Shown here: positions 1 to 7,653 of the stretch, piece after piece
Numbering within the stretch: the stretch's first letter is position 1
Layout: every line of letters begins with the position of its first letter
Assembly (NCBI GenBank): GCA_963721725.1
Contig: CAVRLX010000004.1
Coordinates: 1-64,000, forward strand
Direction: 5' to 3'
Length of the DNA: 64,000 nucleotides
Source: RI-153 sp963721725
GTDB taxonomy: Bacteria > Chloroflexota > Anaerolineae > Caldilineales > Caldilineaceae
The notes under the pieces: generated by a model
What the model saw: the letters and a program-made list of their open reading frames with translations, nothing else
Databases searched by the model: none
Told to the model about the DNA's origin: nothing
Program-made: the position numbers and the translations under genes

Positions 1-9
1 CAACCAAAA

Positions 10-37
10 GGGCCTTCCGAGATTCATCGGAAGGCCC
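10..37 (-). terminator. Rho-independent terminator
   Basis: An 11-bp perfect stem (GGGCCTTCCGA and its complement) closes a 6-base loop. Read on the minus strand the hairpin is followed by TTTTGGTTG. It lies about 45 bases past the stop of the small minus-strand gene at 84-311 and supports that gene being transcribed. Confidence 0.8.
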
Positions 38-83
38 TCATCATTTGGCAACACTGCCAACGATTTTCAATTGTTATGCAGTT

Positions 84-311
84 TTAACGTGCGCTGGCAA
101 CGGGCAGCTTTGCCGCATCGCGGGCCTCAACACGCTGGTGCTTAAGCTGCTCGCCAGCGGCAATCAGCAGATCGCCCAGGCGAAAGCTGGTGCGCTCCCA
201 CAGATTAGGACCTTCAACATGCATGTGCATGTGGCGGTATTGGCGTTCTGCCTGTAAGATGCGCGCCTTGTACTCTTCACGGCCACTAATAATTACTTCA
301 TACGGAAACAT
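84..311 (-). CDS. Small conserved-looking hypothetical protein
   Basis: A 75-residue soluble protein that I do not recognise. It starts MFPYEVIISG and is charged, with an Arg/Glu/His-rich middle (QYRHMHMHVEGPN) and no membrane segment or signal peptide. The case for a real gene is its own strong terminator directly downstream and codon use like its neighbours. It stands alone, about 200 bases from the end of the amylosucrase gene on the same strand. No function is proposed. Confidence 0.55.
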   Translation of the reverse strand: MFPYEVIISGREEYKARILQAERQYRHMHMHVEGPNLWERTSFRLGDLLIAAGEQLKHQRVEARDAAKLPVASAR

Positions 312-515
312 AGGTCATACTCCCACACATTGGACCAGCAAATTCAAATACTACTGGTCAAGATTCTCTACTTCTGGTTGTGTACATCACACAACAAGCT
401 TCACGGTAACACGGGGCCAAACCCATGTATGTAGGTAGTCTACTAATTTGTGAAGAAATGCACAACAGGCAAATAGTGTAGGGAACTCAGCGAATTGTGG
501 AGGATAGATGGGGGA

Positions 516-2471
516 TTACCCTACCAACCACATGACCTGATATGGCTCTAGCGACAGATCTTTTTCTGAGGTGATGGTCTTGTCGGTCAGCAGATCACAG
601 AAGTGATAGCCGACGCCATGCAGGCGTAGCGTGTTGGCGTCCACGGGCTGGGGGTGCTCGGTGAAGTTGGCCAGCACAAGCAGGCGTCCATGTTCATTGG
701 CACGCGTAAAGGCGAAAACATGGTCGTTGGGCAGGTAGACCACATCCATTTCGTGTCCGCTGAAAATGGGGGTGTCGCGGCGAAGGTGGAGGATTTTCTG
801 AATACCGCTGTAGATGCGCCCCTCGACACTCTCGTCGTCGTGTCGCCGCTCGACCTGTGCCCAATCAATCTGCGGGCGATGCACCCAGCGGCTATCTTCG
901 GCCTTGTGCGGATCGGTGCGATAGCCATAATCGTTGAGCGTGCCGATTTCGTCGCCCAGGTAGATCAGCGGGATGCCGCCGAGGCTGGCTAGCACGGCAT
1001 AAAAGAGGTGGATGCGCCGAATGGCAAGGTCAATGAGCGCGGGATCGTCCTGATGCAGCGCGGCTTCCAACCCGACCAGCGAGGCCAGCGTGCCGGAGAT
1101 ACGCGCATCGCCGGTGCGCGGATTTTCTTGGAAGGGCAGGCCACGCGCAAAGCTGCCCGCAAAGCGCCCAGTGTAAAAAGTGTTGAGGAAGCGGCGATGA
1201 TCATAGCCGTTGATGCCCAGGGCGTTGGCGTCGCCGTCGTCAAAGGTCCAGCCGATGTCGTCGTGGACGCGGATGTAGTTGACCCAGGCACAGTCGGCGG
1301 GGATGGCAAGACGATAGCTTAGCGAGTGACGCAACAGGCGAATTTCACGCGTGGCGAGGCTGTTCCAGAGCAGCGCCATGAGCAGCGGGTTGTACGAAAG
1401 CTGGCACTCTTCGCGGCTGATATACTTGTTCACCTCGTCGGGATGCACAATGGCCTCGGATTTGAAGAGCAGCGACGGCGCAGCAATGCGGGCCACGGCG
1501 TTAAAGGCTTGCACCAGGGCGTGGGCTTCGGGCAGATTTTCGCAGTCGGTCCCCTCCCGTTTCCACGTAAAAGCCAGGGCATCCAGCCGCAAAATTTCGG
1601 TGCCGACGTTGGCAATGAAGAGCATTTCCCCGGCCATGGCCCGAAAGACTTCGGGGTTGGCGTAATTGAGATCCCATTGGAAGCTGTTGAAAGTGGTCCA
1701 CACCCACTGTCCCACATCGGCGCGATAGGTGAAGCTGCCGGGGCGGGCATCGGGGAAGATCTCGCGCAGCGTGCGCTCGTAGCGGTCGGGCATTTCGCGG
1801 TCGGGGAAGAAGAAGTAATAGTCGCGGAACTGGGCATCGCCCGCCAGCGCGTTCAAGGCCCAGGGGTGCTCGTCGGAGGTGTGGTTAAAGACAAAGTCCA
1901 GGCAGAGGCTGATGCCCACGGCGCGCAGATCGTCGGCCAGTTCGATGAGTTGTGCCATTGTGCCCAAGCGCTCGTCTACAATGCGGTAATCGCTGATGGC
2001 ATAGCCGCCATCGCTGTCCCCGGCGGGCACTTTGAAGAGCGGCATCAGGTGCAGGTAGGTCAAGCCCAGTTCTTGAAAATAGGGAATTTTGGCGCGCACG
2101 CCTGCCAGATCCCCAGCCAGCAGATCGACATAATAGACCGCGCCCAGTTGATCTGAGCGCTGGAACCATTGGGGGTCGGCAGCACGGTGTGCATCCAATC
2201 CACGCAGGGCCGGCGAACGGTTCAGCCAGCTTTGCGCCATCTCGTGCAGCAGTTGCTCTACGTGAAAATAGAAATCGTAGTGGTGACCATAGAGCAGTGC
2301 CAGCCGGGAGAAAAGTTGTGGAAAGTGTTGGTGTAGCCGCCCGCGGAAAGCTCGCCAGATTTCCGGTTCGGCAGCCGCAAAGCGGGCTTCGACGCCGGGC
2401 AACAGGCGGGCCAGGGTGCGTTGGGATTCAAGGGCGAGTCGGCTTTCGTCGAGAACTTTCAGGTCAGTCAT
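516..2471 (-). CDS. Amylosucrase-like GH13 glucosyltransferase/amylase
   Basis: A 651-residue glycoside hydrolase family 13 enzyme of the amylosucrase type (subfamily 4). This family makes alpha-1,4-glucan from sucrose or rearranges it. The N-terminal helical region (about 1-100) typical of amylosucrase is followed by the TIM barrel. Catalytic motifs are intact: region I DFVFNHTS at about 192-199, nucleophile Asp297 in ILRLDALAF, acid/base Glu339 in FKSEAIV, and transition-state Asp404 in RVHDDIGWTF. All three catalytic residues sit 11 positions after those of the Neisseria polysaccharea enzyme, so the architecture is collinear. No signal peptide is visible, so it is probably cytoplasmic. It lies 15 bases behind the methyltransferase gene and is likely cotranscribed with it. 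Sucrose specificity over other glucans is inferred. Confidence 0.9.
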   Translation of the reverse strand: MTDLKVLDESRLALESQRTLARLLPGVEARFAAAEPEIWRAFRGRLHQHFPQLFSRLALLYGHHYDFYFHVEQLLHEMAQSWLNRSPALRGLDAHRAADPQWFQRSDQLGAVYYVDLLAGDLAGVRAKIPYFQELGLTYLHLMPLFKVPAGDSDGGYAISDYRIVDERLGTMAQLIELADDLRAVGISLCLDFVFNHTSDEHPWALNALAGDAQFRDYYFFFPDREMPDRYERTLREIFPDARPGSFTYRADVGQWVWTTFNSFQWDLNYANPEVFRAMAGEMLFIANVGTEILRLDALAFTWKREGTDCENLPEAHALVQAFNAVARIAAPSLLFKSEAIVHPDEVNKYISREECQLSYNPLLMALLWNSLATREIRLLRHSLSYRLAIPADCAWVNYIRVHDDIGWTFDDGDANALGINGYDHRRFLNTFYTGRFAGSFARGLPFQENPRTGDARISGTLASLVGLEAALHQDDPALIDLAIRRIHLFYAVLASLGGIPLIYLGDEIGTLNDYGYRTDPHKAEDSRWVHRPQIDWAQVERRHDDESVEGRIYSGIQKILHLRRDTPIFSGHEMDVVYLPNDHVFAFTRANEHGRLLVLANFTEHPQPVDANTLRLHGVGYHFCDLLTDKTITSEKDLSLEPYQVMWLVG

Positions 2472-2486
2472 GCATGGCTCCGTGGG

Positions 2487-3293
2487 TTACTGCGATTGAG
2501 TTTTGCGGGCAAGAAAGATCAGGCGTTCGCTGCTGTCATCATAGGGGTTGCCGTCAAAGTCGCCGTAGAGGGCCTCGATCTCGAAGCCAGCCATGCGTAA
2601 CAACAACTGGCCTTCGCTGGCCCACAAAAAGCGCAGTGTAAACGGAATCGCCCGCTTCTGTACACGGCCATCGGGGAAGATGGTTTCATAGAGAAAGAGC
2701 GTCTCTTGCACTTGGTTGGCGACATCCACGCGGCGCACGCTCCACTTAAAGACGGTTGCGCCATTTTCATCGTCTACCCAGTGGTCAGCCAACTCTTGCA
2801 GGCCAGAGACCTCGGTGAGGCGCACAATGTCGGGGTTGAAGAGATCGATGAGGAGTAGGCCACCGGGGCGCAAATGGCGGGCAGCGTTACCCAGTACAGC
2901 CAGTTGATCGTCCTGGGTGGGCAGGTGCATCAACGTGTTGCTGACACAATAGGCGAAGTCAAACGGCGGCGCATCCAGCCGAAAAGTGCGTAGATCGTCC
3001 TGCACCAATGTGACGTGCCCTGAAAGATGGGCGGCGTGGGTTTTTGCTTGGGCGATTTCAAGCAAGGCCGGGCTGGCATCCACGCCGGTGACAAGATGCC
3101 CTACGGCAGCGAGCGGGAGCAAGGCCCGCCCCGTGCCGCAGCCCAATTCCAGCGCCCGCTCGCCGGCCATGTAGGCCAGGTCCACGATCATTTGCAGATC
3201 ATCGGTGTAGTCTCGATAGTCGTGGTCATAAAAAGGGGCAAAGGCATCAAAATCAACCACATCGACAATCTCTTCGTCGGACACAAGCGGCAT
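2487..3293 (-). CDS. Class I SAM-dependent methyltransferase
   Basis: A 268-residue soluble protein with a Rossmann-type methyltransferase core. Motif I is ALELGCGTGRALLPLA near residue 47, an acidic ribose-binding residue follows in VTGVDASP, and the later strands include FDFAYCVSNTLMHL and LRPGGLLLIDLFNPD. The substrate cannot be told from sequence. It is the first gene of a two-gene unit with the amylosucrase (15-base gap), transcribed from an extended -10 promoter about 70 bases upstream. Its linkage to glucan metabolism may be incidental. Confidence 0.85.
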   Translation of the reverse strand: MPLVSDEEIVDVVDFDAFAPFYDHDYRDYTDDLQMIVDLAYMAGERALELGCGTGRALLPLAAVGHLVTGVDASPALLEIAQAKTHAAHLSGHVTLVQDDLRTFRLDAPPFDFAYCVSNTLMHLPTQDDQLAVLGNAARHLRPGGLLLIDLFNPDIVRLTEVSGLQELADHWVDDENGATVFKWSVRRVDVANQVQETLFLYETIFPDGRVQKRAIPFTLRFLWASEGQLLLRMAGFEIEALYGDFDGNPYDDSSERLIFLARKTQSQ

Positions 3294-3361
3294 CCTTCCC
3301 GGATTGGGGCGGCGTTGGCAGAGGGTTGGCTGGCAAGGGTCGCTCTTGTCAGCGTGATTCT

Positions 3362-3370
3362 ATTATACCA
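3362..3370 (-). promoter_or_regulatory. Extended -10 promoter for methyltransferase-amylosucrase unit
   Basis: On the minus strand this reads TGGTATAAT, an extended -10 hexamer. No good -35 lies at 17 bases, but the TGn extension can compensate. A TTGACA at 3376-3381 is only 8 bases away, too close to pair with it. Confidence 0.5.
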
Positions 3371-3400
3371 ACTTTTGTCAAAATCTACTCGGATCAACGT

Positions 3401-3429
3401 TTTACAAACTGGAACGTCTGGGCTATAAT
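3401..3429 (+). promoter_or_regulatory. Sigma-70 type promoter for greA
   Basis: TTTACA (3401-3406) and TATAAT (3424-3429) are separated by exactly 17 bases. Transcription would begin near 3436, giving greA a leader of about 150 bases. It is arranged divergently with the promoter at 3362-3370. Confidence 0.75.
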
Positions 3430-3443
3430 AGGGTCTTATGAGG

Positions 3444-3469
3444 GCCGACCCCGACAGATCTGGGTCGGC
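3444..3469 (+). other. Hairpin in greA 5' leader
   Basis: An 8-bp perfect stem (GCCGACCC with GGGTCGGC) around a 10-base loop, just after the predicted greA start site. No T-run follows, so it is probably not a terminator. It may stabilise the leader or act in autoregulation; this is not established. Confidence 0.45.
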
Positions 3470-3589
3470 GCTTGTATTGATTAGGCAACTCCACTTGCCA
3501 AGTTGTCTATGGAGAAAGCGTGTTTGGCAGCACTGCTCTTTGACGGGCCGAATTCCTGGCCGATGCAGACCCCACTGTGAGAAGGAACC

Positions 3590-4063
3590 ATGAGTAACAA
3601 CACTGTCTATTTGACCAAAGAAGGGCTGGAAAAGCTCGAAACTGAGCTGGATTATTTGGTGAACGTGCGGCGCAAAGAAGTGGCCGATCAGATTGCCGAG
3701 GCCAAAGCCGAAGGCGACATTAGCGAAAATGCCGGCTATGACGAGGCCAAGAATGCCCAGGCCTTTCTCGAAGGCCGCATCCGCGAGGTCGAAAACAAAG
3801 TCCGCAACGCACACATCATCGACGAGAGCGAATCCCCCGCCAATATTGTGGCGCTGGGCCGCACAGTCGTCGTCCAGGAAGTGGGCACGGATCTGGAAGA
3901 GACCTATGCCATTGTCGGCTCTGTGGAAGTGGACCCCAAGAACGGACGTATCTCCAACGAAAGCCCCATGGGCAAGTCGTTGTTGGGGAAACGTGTCGGT
4001 GATAAAGTGACCGTGAAAACCCCCGCAGGCGAGATTTACTTCAAGCTGCTGAGAATTGAATAG
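3590..4063 (+). CDS. greA: Transcription elongation factor GreA
   Basis: A 157-residue protein of the usual GreA length. It starts MSNNTVYLTKEGLEKLE and has the long N-terminal coiled coil (about 1-75) that enters the RNA polymerase secondary channel. The loop at the coiled-coil tip contains GDISENAGYDEAK with the acidic pair used to stimulate transcript cleavage. The C-terminal FKBP-like domain holds SPMGKSLLGKRVGD and ends with a typical GEIYFKLLRIE. GreA rescues backtracked polymerase by promoting cleavage of the nascent RNA. A GAAGGA Shine-Dalgarno sequence precedes the ATG. It lies upstream of lysS on the same strand. Confidence 0.96.
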   Translation: MSNNTVYLTKEGLEKLETELDYLVNVRRKEVADQIAEAKAEGDISENAGYDEAKNAQAFLEGRIREVENKVRNAHIIDESESPANIVALGRTVVVQEVGTDLEETYAIVGSVEVDPKNGRISNESPMGKSLLGKRVGDKVTVKTPAGEIYFKLLRIE

Positions 4064-4161
4064 ACCATATCCAACTGGTATTCGCACCAAGCGCTGAAAT
4101 GACTTCCCAAAGCACCCTATCCACGAAGACCACAAAAAACACGAATGATCGCTTTATACTA

Positions 4162-4233
4162 AGCAGCGCCACAAAGCAACATTTTCTGCTCTTTGAAAAA
4201 TCTCCTTGTGTGCTGCTGCGGCGTATATTTTCG
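4162..4233 (+). repeat. Dispersed repeat family B, copy 1
   Basis: This stretch begins AGCAGCGCCACAAAG and ends TGCTGCGGCGTATATTTT. It aligns along its whole length with 37187-37258 (AGCAGCGCCACGAAG ... CGGCTGCGGTGTATAAAAT). It sits in the greA-lysS spacer, ahead of the chosen lysS start. The ends are weakly complementary (GCAGCG/CTGCTGC), so it may fold. Confidence 0.5.
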
Positions 4234-4315
4234 TGTCGCTTTGTGTGGCTTCGTGGAACATTATTTTGACCGCTTCCATTGGGAATCACTTCTGGCAGGA
4301 ATGACGAGGCTCCGT

Positions 4316-5860
4316 ATGAGTATGACCGACGCAACCACCCTCTTCGCCCCAGAGAGTTTAACCGATCAAGAACAAATTCGACTGCAAAAAGTGGTGGATC
4401 TGCGCGCCGCCGGCATTGATCCCTATCCGGCACGGGTAAAGCGAACCCACACCATTGCCGACGCGCGCGCGCTCTATGCTCCCGACGCCGAAACGCCGTC
4501 TATGGTGAGCGTGGCGGGGCGGCTGCGCGCCATTCGGGTCATGGGCAAGGTCAGCTTTGCCGATATTGAAGACGGCACGGGCAAGATTCAGCTTTTACTG
4601 CGCCGCGATAGCTTGCCTGACGGCTGGTATAACGAGGTTTGGAAAAAGCTCATCGACTTGGGCGACTTTGTGGGCGCCACAGGCACACTTACCACCACCA
4701 AGACCGGCGAAATTAGCGTTGACGTGAGCGAAGTTCAGTTTCTCTCGAAAACGCTGAAGCCCATGCCCGACAAGTGGCACGGCGTGCGCGATGCCGAGGT
4801 GCGCTATCGCCGCCGCTATGTGGATCTGCTGGCGAACGAAGAGGTGCGCGATCTCTTTCGCACGCGGGCAGCGATTACGCGTGCCCTGCGCGATTATCTG
4901 GACGGCGAAGGATTTTTGGAGGTGGAGACGCCGATTTTGCAGCCGATCTATGGCGGCGCGGCGGCCAAGCCCTTTGTCACCCATCACAACCAGCTTCATC
5001 AAGATCTTTACCTGCGCATTAGCTTTGAGCTTTATCTCAAGCGGCTGATTGCCGGTGGCTATGACAAGGTCTATGAGATCGGGCGCGACTTTCGCAACGA
5101 AGGGGTTAGTTTCAAGCACAATCCAGAGTTTACGCAGCTTGAATTTTACGAAGCCTACGCCGACTATGCCGATGTCATGCGCCGCACCGAAGAGATGATC
5201 GCGCATGTGGCCCAAGCGGTGACCGGCTCGTTGCAGATCACGTGGCAGGAACATACCATTGACCTGACGCCGCCGTGGAAGCGCATTCCGCTGCGTCAGG
5301 CTATTCTGGACGCCTCGGACATTGACTATGGCGATTTCCCCGATGCCGATTCGCTGCGCGCCGAGATGCGCCGTAACGCGATTGACGCCCCCGCCGACGC
5401 CAACTGGGGCAAGCTCGTGGATACGCTGCTCAGCAAGTTTGTGGAGCCGACTCTAATCCAGCCTACCTTTTTAATCGACTACCCGAAGGATGTCAGCCCG
5501 TTGGCGAAAAGCTCGCCGGATGATCTGAATTTGGTGGAGCGCTTCGAGGGGTTTATGGGTGGCTTCGAGGTGTGCAATGCCTTCTCCGAGTTGAACGATC
5601 CGCAAGATCAGCTTCAACGCTTTGTGGACGAAAACTATCGCGCCCGCCACGGTGACGAAGAAGCCCATCCCATTGACATCGATTACATCGAGTCGATGAG
5701 CTACGGGATGCCGCCCACCGGTGGCTTTGGCATGGGCGTGGATCGGCTGACCATGTTGCTCACCAACCGCAATACCATCCGCGAAGTGATCCTCTTCCCC
5801 CATCTGCGCGAGGTCCGCGAAGGGGACGGCGCAGTGGACAACGACGGGCAGCCCACGTAG
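4316..5860 (+). CDS. lysS: Lysine--tRNA ligase, class II
   Basis: A 514-residue class II lysyl-tRNA synthetase, close to the usual 490-510, which charges tRNA-Lys in the cytoplasm. An N-terminal OB-fold anticodon-binding domain (about 40-170, with VAGRLRAIRVMGK and FADIEDGTGKIQ) is followed by the catalytic domain. Motif 2 is visible as IGRDFRNEG...FTQLEFYEAYADY and motif 3 as GGFGMGVDRLTMLLTN near the C-terminus. The reading frame stays open back to 4193, but the ATG at 4316 has a GAGG Shine-Dalgarno six bases before it. The extra upstream residues (Cys- and Phe-rich) fall in repeat family B and look non-coding. A second ATG at 4322 is an alternative start. Confidence 0.95.
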   Translation: MSMTDATTLFAPESLTDQEQIRLQKVVDLRAAGIDPYPARVKRTHTIADARALYAPDAETPSMVSVAGRLRAIRVMGKVSFADIEDGTGKIQLLLRRDSLPDGWYNEVWKKLIDLGDFVGATGTLTTTKTGEISVDVSEVQFLSKTLKPMPDKWHGVRDAEVRYRRRYVDLLANEEVRDLFRTRAAITRALRDYLDGEGFLEVETPILQPIYGGAAAKPFVTHHNQLHQDLYLRISFELYLKRLIAGGYDKVYEIGRDFRNEGVSFKHNPEFTQLEFYEAYADYADVMRRTEEMIAHVAQAVTGSLQITWQEHTIDLTPPWKRIPLRQAILDASDIDYGDFPDADSLRAEMRRNAIDAPADANWGKLVDTLLSKFVEPTLIQPTFLIDYPKDVSPLAKSSPDDLNLVERFEGFMGGFEVCNAFSELNDPQDQLQRFVDENYRARHGDEEAHPIDIDYIESMSYGMPPTGGFGMGVDRLTMLLTNRNTIREVILFPHLREVREGDGAVDNDGQPT

Positions 5861-5902
5861 GCTATACCACAGCAATCTCTGTCAGAAGGCGCACGAAGGT
5901 AC

Positions 5903-5940
5903 CGATACAGGTCTAGGGTGCGACATACCTATATAGTTAC
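5903..5940 (+). repeat. Palindromic element family A, internally deleted copy
   Basis: CAGGTCTAGGGTGCGAC matches the left end of the full-length elements, and ACCTATATAGTTACAAAA directly after it resembles their right ends (compare CACCTGAACAGTTACAG at 41508). The hairpin core and loop of about 50 bases are missing. It reads as a deletion remnant of the family seen at 7529, 41442 and 45019. Confidence 0.5.
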
Positions 5941-6208
5941 AAAAGTTGTAGGATTGCCGCTCATGACGGCCACGAATGCTAAATTCTGTACAGATTGGGT
6001 CACGGGAAAACACGTAGTAAACCGTTTGCGGATCAGAGAGCGAGGAGGGCAGTGAAGTCGTCGGCAAACGTGAGGAAAGAGTATGGTGATTAATGTTAGG
6101 CGGAGTTTAGCACAGAAAATTTTGTCACACAATGATTTGGGGGAAACTATGCGACTTTCAAGCTTGGACAAACAATAGGGTCACCATTCCCGGAATGCTC
6201 ACCCTCAT
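5941..6208. other. Non-coding stretch between lysS and FMN riboswitch promoter
   Basis: AT-richer than the surrounding genes. The short minus-strand frames here (about 60-80 codons) have atypical, Arg/Cys/Phe-rich translations and no convincing start context. I see no RNA gene or clear terminator for lysS in it. Confidence 0.4.
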
Positions 6209-6237
6209 TTGACGCCCGCTCCCCCCTCTGCCATAAT
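6209..6237 (+). promoter_or_regulatory. Promoter for the FMN riboswitch transcript
   Basis: TTGACG (6209-6214) and CATAAT (6232-6237) are spaced by 17 bases, placing the start near 6244, about a dozen bases before the riboswitch P1 stem. Confidence 0.65.
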
Positions 6238-6255
6238 GGAAACAATTGAATCAAT

Positions 6256-6393
<138 letters not shown>

Positions 6394-6447
6394 GAGCCTG
6401 GATGAATGGCGCTTTGCCATGCATTCGGCTTGTCGATCCGTGCATCG

Positions 6448-6481
6448 CCCCGAAGCGCCGTTAAGGTGCTTCGGGGTTTTT
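6448..6481 (+). terminator. First terminator behind the FMN riboswitch
   Basis: A 9-bp stem CCCCGAAGC/GCTTCGGGG with an 11-base loop, followed by TTTTT. It lies about 55 bases after the aptamer and is the likely first part of the expression platform. Confidence 0.8.
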
Positions 6482-6547
6482 GTCGGGTGGAGGGGCGTGC
6501 CCATGCACACCCTGGTTTTGGCTACCCAGCAACACGGCGTCTTTGCC

Positions 6548-6577
6548 CCCGAAACAGCGCGCTGTTTCGGGCTTTTT
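6548..6577 (+). terminator. Second terminator behind the FMN riboswitch
   Basis: CCCGAAACAGC pairs with GCTGTTTCGGG and is followed by CTTTTT. It is a separate, strong hairpin about 70 bases after the first terminator, so the transporter genes sit behind two stop signals in series. Confidence 0.8.
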
Positions 6578-6607
6578 ATGCAACGCCGCGGATCGACACT
6601 GTGGGCA

Positions 6608-6630
6608 GCACGTCTTTTGCAGAGACGTGC
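6608..6630 (+). other. Third hairpin before the transporter genes
   Basis: An 8-bp perfect stem GCACGTCT/AGACGTGC with a 7-base loop, about 40 bases before the ribosome-binding site of the permease gene. It has no T-run, so it is more likely a leader structure than a terminator. Confidence 0.4.
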
Positions 6631-6684
6631 CATTCCCCTGCGCCTGCTCCCCATCCCTGCCGCGGACGACAAGGAGCAAGCCGT

Positions 6685-7506
6685 ATGAAATCAACGCTTC
6701 CCGCTTTTTCCATCTCAAGCCAACCCGCGCCGATCTCCAATTCGGCTAGACGTCTCTCTATACGCACCGATTGGATCTCAATTCCGTTTGTGTTGCTTGG
6801 GCTGCTCTGGCTGTGGGATGCCGTGGTGCGCTGGCAAGGCTACCCAGCCTTCCTTCTGCCCTCGCCTGGTCTGGTCTGGCAAAAAGCCGTGACGCTGACC
6901 TTGAATGGCACGCTTTGGAAACACGCCCAGGTGACCCTGCTCGAAATCACCCTGGGGCTGGCGCTGGGGCTGAGCGTAGCCCTGGTCACAGGCTATGGCT
7001 TGGGCAAAAGCCGCACGCTGGATCGGCTGCTCTCGCCCTATATTGTCGCCAGCCAGACCATCCCCATTGTGGCCGTGGCCCCGCTGCTGATGATCTGGTT
7101 CGGCAGTGGGCTGCTGAGCAAGATTTTGATCACGGCGCTGATTGTCTTTTTCCCCACCCTGATTAGCACGATTGTGGGCATCCGCAATGTGGACCCGGAT
7201 CTGCGTGATCTGATGCGCAGCCTGCGCGCCACGCCCTGGCAGATTTTTGCCAAGCTTGATCTGCCCGCGGCGCTGCCTGTCCTCTTTGGCGGTCTCAAAC
7301 TCAGCGTGATTCTGTCGGTGGTGGGGGCCGTGGTGGGCGAATTTGTGGGGGCTTCCGTGGGGCTGGGCTTTTTGATCAATCTGGGCCGCGGCGTGTTGGA
7401 TACGCCCATGATCTTCGTGGCTGTCTTTGCGCTGGTGATCATCGCCCAAAGTCTTTATTTTGTGGTTTCACTCGTCGAACGTCATGCCCTGCGCTGGCAA
7501 AAGTGA
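6685..7506 (+). CDS. ABC transporter permease, probable riboflavin uptake
   Basis: A 273-residue integral membrane protein of the SsuC/ThiX/TauC permease type, with about six hydrophobic segments starting at IPFVLLGLLWLW. The cytoplasmic EAA-like coupling loop is DLMRSLRATPWQIFAKLDLP, followed by the usual FGGLK and GEFVGA motifs. The ATG at 6685 is preceded by AAGGAG eight bases upstream. The frame is open further back but runs through the riboswitch terminators. It is the first gene after the FMN riboswitch and forms an operon with the binding protein and ATPase. The family alone would suggest pyrimidine, sulfonate or nitrate uptake. The riboswitch makes riboflavin (RibXY-type, predicted in Chloroflexi) the better guess. 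Confidence 0.85.
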   Translation: MKSTLPAFSISSQPAPISNSARRLSIRTDWISIPFVLLGLLWLWDAVVRWQGYPAFLLPSPGLVWQKAVTLTLNGTLWKHAQVTLLEITLGLALGLSVALVTGYGLGKSRTLDRLLSPYIVASQTIPIVAVAPLLMIWFGSGLLSKILITALIVFFPTLISTIVGIRNVDPDLRDLMRSLRATPWQIFAKLDLPAALPVLFGGLKLSVILSVVGAVVGEFVGASVGLGFLINLGRGVLDTPMIFVAVFALVIIAQSLYFVVSLVERHALRWQK

Positions 7507-7528
7507 GAAATTTAGCTATCTACAGTCT

Positions 7529-7594
7529 AGGTGCGACGCACTCGCCAGAGGTAGATGGGTTGTGAAAAGCGTGTGTGGCGAGTACGTCACACCT
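7529..7594. repeat. Palindromic element family A, copy 1
   Basis: Two 19-base arms, AGGTGCGACGCACTCGCCA (7529-7547) and TGGCGAGTACGTCACACCT (7576-7594), are inverted repeats with two mismatches. The loop carries AGAGGTAGATGGGTTGTG, the reverse complement of the loop in the copy at 45019, so this copy lies in the opposite orientation. It sits between the permease and binding-protein genes of one operon, so it would be transcribed as a long hairpin. Confidence 0.8.
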
Positions 7595-7653
7595 GCATCG
7601 CTACAAAAATTATTTTGAAACACCCAAGTGGTTAGTAGAAAAGGTAGGGTTTT

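Noticed and set aside
1326..2156. 276-codon plus-strand frame opposite the amylosucrase gene
   Set aside because: It is an antisense shadow of a gene with intact catalytic motifs, and its translation has no recognisable pattern.
4193..4315. Longer start of lysS
   Set aside because: The added residues lie in repeat family B and have no family similarity. The ATG at 4316 has a proper Shine-Dalgarno.
5882..6171. Two short minus-strand frames between lysS and the riboswitch
   Set aside because: Arg/Cys/Phe-rich translations, overlap with the palindromic remnant, and no start context.
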